DNA of 64,000 nt from an uncultured Oscillospiraceae bacterium. Lineage in GTDB: Bacteria > Bacillota > Clostridia > Oscillospirales > Ruminococcaceae. Shown in pieces: positions 60,428 to 64,000 of this stretch. Every line of letters starts with the position of its first letter. Within the stretch, counting starts at the first letter, position 1. The notes under the pieces were generated by a model that saw only the letters and a program-made list of their open reading frames with translations, was not told the origin of the DNA and ran no database searches. The stretch is from the NCBI GenBank assembly GCA_910578255.1, contig CAJTQM010000002.1, positions 79,243 to 143,242 on the forward strand, given 5' to 3'. The translations under genes were made by a program, and so were the position numbers.

Positions 60428-61081
60428 TTAGCCATCTATTCTTCCAAATACGCGTCCTTCTGTATTCTCTCCGATTTTTCGGGCCGGATTTCCAATCATG
60501 ATTGCTTTTGACCGTACATTTCTCAACACCACTGCGCCCAAACTAATAATCGCCTGTTCACCTACATGGATTCGGTCTTTCATCATGGCACCCGGAGCCA
60601 TATAGACACATTCATCCAATACTGTATGGCCACCCAAAAAGCAATTGGCAGATATAACGCCGTGAGATCCTACGATCACATCATGGCCTAAGAGTGCCCT
60701 TGTATTTATTAAAACATTTTCGCCGATAATTGCATCGTTTGTTATAACGCAATCCCACAAAATACATCCTTCGCCCAATTGGGTGCCTACCCCTAGAGAA
60801 GCATACGGCGAAATGAGGTTCGTCATCTTACAGCCGTGGTCTTTCAATTTTTTGTAAAGGGCCTTGCGTCCCGTAGGTTCCCCGCTCGCAATTACAAATT
60901 CAATGTTTTCCTTGTTTACTAAACCTAAAAGTTCTTCAAAACGATGAACACTCGCCCCGTGATACATCCGGCAATCTGTAACATCATCGACAAATACAAT
61001 AGCCTCCCATCGATTGATGCTGCAGGCCAACGCAAGTACTTCTTTTCCCAATCCACCGGCACAGTAAATTGCTAATATCAC
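60428..61081 (-). CDS. NeuD/PglD-like sugar O/N-acyltransferase
   Basis: A 217-residue two-domain protein: an N-terminal Rossmann-like sugar-nucleotide site (ILAIYCAGGLGKEVLALA) and a C-terminal left-handed beta-helix of hexapeptide repeats (GCILWDCVITNDAIIGENVL, seen as VITNDAIIGENVLINTRALL and so on). PglD and NeuD acetylate amino sugars from acetyl-CoA. The start is the GTG at 61079-61081, six bases after AAGGAG; a TTG seven codons upstream would lie before that site. First gene behind the cluster promoter. Confidence 0.88.
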   Translation of the reverse strand: MILAIYCAGGLGKEVLALACSINRWEAIVFVDDVTDCRMYHGASVHRFEELLGLVNKENIEFVIASGEPTGRKALYKKLKDHGCKMTNLISPYASLGVGTQLGEGCILWDCVITNDAIIGENVLINTRALLGHDVIVGSHGVISANCFLGGHTVLDECVYMAPGAMMKDRIHVGEQAIISLGAVVLRNVRSKAIMIGNPARKIGENTEGRVFGRIDG

Positions 61082-61263
61082 TTGTTTCTCCTTTTGTATC
61101 AAGAAAAATCTTCGTAGCGGCGTTCAAACATCAGTGTGGCCACTTAGGCATAAAAACAGGACAGAAGTGTCAAATAACGAAAAGTTTTATCAGGGCAAAA
61201 TATTTTATAACGGAATATATGATATGTAATATTATGAACCGCAAAATTCCCTAAAACAAACTC

Positions 61264-61292
61264 ATTATATACGATATAATACACAATTGCAA
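61264..61292 (-). promoter_or_regulatory. Main promoter of the biosynthetic cluster
   Basis: TTGCAA (61292-61287) and TATAAT (61269-61264) with a 17-base spacer on the minus strand. A long untranslated leader of about 175 bases follows before the GTG at 61081. Confidence 0.75.
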
Positions 61293-61551
61293 GTTTTTTG
61301 CATTCCAATATTTGTAAATACGGCGCAAAATCAAAAATAATTTACAACAGAATAAAAATTCTAAGTCAAATATGCGATTGAGATCACGCCAAAAGAAAAG
61401 AAGGACAAGGGCAAAATTTTTGATATTTCCTAACGATTGTACATAAAGAACAGATCGTCCCAAAAAGCTGTTGTCAAAAAAAGGCGTGTGCGGATGTAAG
61501 GCCGGCGGATATTTTTCGGCTTTCGGTATGGATTTGGCGGCAGCATTCCAC

Positions 61552-61586
61552 AAAAAGCCCCTGGGGCCGTAGCTCCAGAGGCTTTT
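61552..61586 (-). terminator. Terminator of the thioesterase gene
   Basis: AAAAGCCTCTGGAGC and GCCCCAGGGGCTTTTT (minus strand) form an imperfect long stem with a four-base loop, followed by T. Confidence 0.82.
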
Positions 61587-61598
61587 ATGTGTGATTTG

Positions 61599-62066
61599 TT
61601 ATTCTTCAGCTTGACCTAACTGCTCCTCAAAGGACAGATCGTAAGGCTCCTGCCCGATCAGAGATTCGAACAGGCGAAACATCTGGGGACTTGCTTTTTT
61701 CAGCGAGACGGGGTAGCCCTGCCGGTTTAAAAAGCAGTGTCGGGTTTCCCCCTCGGCCCGCAGGGTGTGGTCCACGGCGTCGATCACCCGGTAGGATACC
61801 GTCAGGCGGACGCCGCTGCACTGTTCGATTTTGGCAAGGACCAGAACCTGATCGTGAAAGCGGGCGCTGGAACGGTAAACACAGTGGGCCTCGATCACCG
61901 GACTGAAAATGCCGGCCTTTTCCAGTTCATCGTAGCTGAGTCCCATCTGGTCCATGAAGAAAACTCGCGCCTCCTCAAACCAGCGGATATAGTTGGAGTG
62001 GTGAACCACCCCCATTTGATCGGTTTCGTAGTACTGCACCTGATGGCGGTGCGGAAGAAAAACCAT
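61599..62066 (-). CDS. 4HBT-family acyl-CoA thioesterase (YbgC-like)
   Basis: A 155-residue hot-dog-fold thioesterase. The active-site block is YYETDQMGVVHHSNYIRWFEEAR, with the catalytic Asp at DQMG. It hydrolyses short acyl-CoA or acyl-ACP. It stands outside the biosynthetic cluster (its own terminator separates them) and its base composition is that of the surrounding chromosome. A role in editing cluster products is possible but unsupported. GGAGGAAC precedes the ATG. Confidence 0.9.
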   Translation of the reverse strand: MVFLPHRHQVQYYETDQMGVVHHSNYIRWFEEARVFFMDQMGLSYDELEKAGIFSPVIEAHCVYRSSARFHDQVLVLAKIEQCSGVRLTVSYRVIDAVDHTLRAEGETRHCFLNRQGYPVSLKKASPQMFRLFESLIGQEPYDLSFEEQLGQAEE

Positions 62067-62117
62067 AAAAAGTTCCTCCTTGCTACCTGCGCGGTAAAGT
62101 GTTGGACGCAGCGCGGT

Positions 62118-63962
62118 TTATTCCCAGTAAAAGACCGCTCCTTCCCAGGGATCCAGCTGCCCGCCTTTGGCGTGGCCGAAGACGAGCCGGGCGTTTTGTC
62201 CGGGAAGGGAAACCTGGCAGGGCGTGTTGCCTCGGTTGACAGCCACCAAAAGGCAGCCGCCCTCCTTCCGGCGCAGAAAGCTAAAGAAGTTTTCGCTCCA
62301 CCGAACCGGCAGATATTCCCCGTCGGCCAAAAGGGAGGAAAAGGCACCGCGCAGCGCCCCTAGGCCCCGAAACCAGTCCAGCAGTTCCGGATCCTCATGC
62401 CCCCAGGGATACGGGCAGCGGTTAAACGGATCCTTGTAGCCGGAAAGTCCCGCCTCGTCGCCGTAGTACAGACAGGGGACCCCGGGCAGGAAGTATTGTA
62501 GCAGGCTGGCCAGACGAAGACGCTGCTTGCCGGTTTTATAAACCTCCAGCGGCAAAAAATGATGCGAGGCCTGCCACTCCCGGTCCTGACCGTAAAGGGG
62601 ATCTCCGGCCAAAGCGGTAATTGCACGGGGAATGTCATGGGTGGACAGGCTGTTCATCAAAACCGATACCGTCTGCGGCGGATAGTTTTCTAAAATTTCC
62701 CAGACAGTCCGGGCCAGCGCCTGGCCGCCGCCGTTGCGGATAAAGGATAGGATGGCATTGCCGAAGGGGTAGTTCATCACCCCGTCCAGCTGGCCGCCCA
62801 AAAGATAGCGCCGGCGGTAGCCATAGGCGATTTTGTTGGAGGCATCCTCCCAAACCTCGCCGATTAACAGCTTGGCTCCGTGGGTTTTTAGCCGCCAGCG
62901 GACCGCGTCCAAAAAGCTGTCGGGCAACTCGTCCGCCACGTCCAGCCGAAAACCGTCGGCCCCCAGGTTCATCCAGTATTCCAACACGCCGTCGTCCCCG
63001 CAGATAAACTCCATGTAGGAGGGCTCCTCCTCCTGCACGTTGGGCAGGGTGTCGAAGCCCCACCAGCTTTGGTATTTATACGGGTACTGCTCGAACTGAT
63101 ACCAGGACCGGTAAGGGCTTTGGGGATCGTGATACGCGCCGCCTTCCCCATAGCGGCCCTCGCGGTTAAAATAAAGGCTGTCACTGCCGGTGTGGGAAAA
63201 GACTCCGTCTAAAATCACCGAAATTTCCGCCTCGTGGGCGGCGCGGCACAGTTCCAGAAAATCCTCGTTGGTGCCCAAAAGCGGATCAATTTTCCGATAG
63301 TCGGCGGTGTTGTACCGATGGTTGGAGTGGGCCTCGAAAATCGGGTTGAGGTATAAACAGGTAACGCCCAACTCGCGCAGATAGGGGATTTTTTCGATGA
63401 TCCCCCGCAGGTCGCCGCCAAAATAGTCATCGTTGAGATATTTCCCCTGGCCGTTGGGACGAAAGACCGGCAGTCCCTCGAATGCCGGGTGAAGGACCCG
63501 GTCGGGCGGCACGCCCTCTTTGGGCGTTTCGCTGCGGCGGAACCGGTCGGGGAAAATCTGATAGTACAGACCGCCTTTAATAAAGTCCGGCGTCTGGTAG
63601 GAGGGATCGTAAACGGTTAGCTGCCACCAGCGGTCTCCCCGGTCGATGGCGCTGCCGTCTTCGTCCCGGAAAAAATGGACCGTTTTGCCGTTTTGGACGC
63701 AGGAAAAATGGTAGAACAGCAGCGCGGGCTGGCTGGGCGTGTAAACGGCGGCAAAGCGGTTGGCATGGGGCAGAACATCCTGCAGCATAAGCAAAACGGA
63801 CTGGGGATTATCCCACTGGCCGTCCTGACAGATCAAAAGCGTAGGCTGCTCGCAGTTGCTGCCGTGGGGCAGATCGATTTGAAACCGGACCGGCGCCTGA
63901 GCCGGCACCGCTCCAAAGGGGGATTTATAAACGGTGTTCTGCGCGTGAAAAATCAACTCCAT
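62118..63962 (-). CDS. GH13 neopullulanase/cyclomaltodextrinase-like enzyme
   Basis: A 614-residue alpha-amylase-family enzyme with an N-terminal beta domain (1-120), like CBM34 of neopullulanases. Catalytic motifs: DGVFSHTGSDS (region I), GFRLDVADELP (nucleophile Asp), LLIGEVWEDAS (acid/base Glu), LSTHDIPRA (transition-state Asp). No signal peptide, so it acts on imported maltodextrins. Start at 63962 after GGAGGAAAGG; an ATG six codons earlier covers the ribosome site. Confidence 0.92.
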   Translation of the reverse strand: MELIFHAQNTVYKSPFGAVPAQAPVRFQIDLPHGSNCEQPTLLICQDGQWDNPQSVLLMLQDVLPHANRFAAVYTPSQPALLFYHFSCVQNGKTVHFFRDEDGSAIDRGDRWWQLTVYDPSYQTPDFIKGGLYYQIFPDRFRRSETPKEGVPPDRVLHPAFEGLPVFRPNGQGKYLNDDYFGGDLRGIIEKIPYLRELGVTCLYLNPIFEAHSNHRYNTADYRKIDPLLGTNEDFLELCRAAHEAEISVILDGVFSHTGSDSLYFNREGRYGEGGAYHDPQSPYRSWYQFEQYPYKYQSWWGFDTLPNVQEEEPSYMEFICGDDGVLEYWMNLGADGFRLDVADELPDSFLDAVRWRLKTHGAKLLIGEVWEDASNKIAYGYRRRYLLGGQLDGVMNYPFGNAILSFIRNGGGQALARTVWEILENYPPQTVSVLMNSLSTHDIPRAITALAGDPLYGQDREWQASHHFLPLEVYKTGKQRLRLASLLQYFLPGVPCLYYGDEAGLSGYKDPFNRCPYPWGHEDPELLDWFRGLGALRGAFSSLLADGEYLPVRWSENFFSFLRRKEGGCLLVAVNRGNTPCQVSLPGQNARLVFGHAKGGQLDPWEGAVFYWE

Positions 63963-64000
63963 ATCAAGCCTTTCCTCCATTCGGCAAATTTTTTACAGCT

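Larger units (their letters stand above)
61082..61598. other. AT-rich intergenic region upstream of the cluster
   Basis: About 520 bases between two minus-strand genes. It holds the cluster promoter (61264-61292), a leader of about 175 bases before the first gene, and the terminator of the thioesterase gene. I see no tRNA fragment or other attachment site, and no convincing gene. Confidence 0.6.

Noticed and set aside
61082..61598. Attachment site or tRNA fragment at the far end of the cluster
   Set aside because: I searched by eye for the tRNA-Lys 3-prime sequence and found no match.

Overview
The window looks like chromosomal DNA of a Gram-positive, anaerobic, moderately GC-rich member of the Clostridia, most likely Oscillospirales/Ruminococcaceae-like. 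The grounds are an LPXTG surface protein and two sortases, a type IV pilus-like operon of the kind found in clostridia, M42 aminopeptidases, MATE and MFS exporters, sigma-A promoters with 17-base spacers, and strong AGGAGG ribosome sites. There is no rRNA, prophage, transposase or CRISPR array. The genus call is inference.

Layout. 1-2443: an MscS channel (cut by the window edge), then a small XRE / GIY-YIG / aminoglycoside-adenylyltransferase-like operon. 2565-7100: a 1.5-kresidue sortase-anchored adhesin that appears to start at ATA and carries an in-frame G10 tract. 7168-12407: a LlaJI-type restriction-modification operon in which the second cytosine methyltransferase is decayed. 13030-13111: tRNA-Leu. 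13184-24628: housekeeping genes, all on the minus strand (Met-gamma-lyase-like protein, GNAT, two M42 peptidases, murD, PAP2, class B sortase, cardiolipin synthase, ilvBN). 24871-29075: MATE, an orphan metal/cobalamin-type binding lipoprotein, MFS. 29565-33099: three paralogous PfkB sugar kinases with a broken GNAT between them. 33295-36198: tRNA-Arg, a second MATE, thioredoxin reductase. 36301-42326: an operon joining a PilT-type ATPase, a PilC/GspF platform protein, four small membrane or pilin-like proteins, a transglutaminase-like lipoprotein and a sortase, with a divergent SARP/BTAD-type regulator at 42707. 44063-45652: GrpB, HAD phosphatase, tRNA-Lys.

45781-61081 is the most unusual part: sixteen minus-strand genes behind one strong promoter (61264-61292). 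They encode a NeuD-like acyltransferase, an AAC(3)-fold acyltransferase, two KAS III enzymes with intact Cys-His-Asn, two SDR reductases, two acyl carrier proteins, two GNAT-like proteins, an AMP-forming acyl ligase, a metallo-beta-lactamase-fold hydrolase, a FabD-type malonyltransferase, an acyl-CoA carboxylase carboxyltransferase, a DegT sugar aminotransferase and a glycosyltransferase-like protein. My reading, which is inference, is a self-contained pathway that builds a short, probably beta-hydroxylated acyl chain on dedicated carrier proteins and transfers it to an amino sugar of a surface glycan or secreted glycoconjugate. The upstream half is visibly AT-richer than its surroundings and the cluster begins right after tRNA-Lys, which suggests acquisition by transfer.

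61599-63962: a 4HBT thioesterase and a GH13 neopullulanase-like enzyme close the window.
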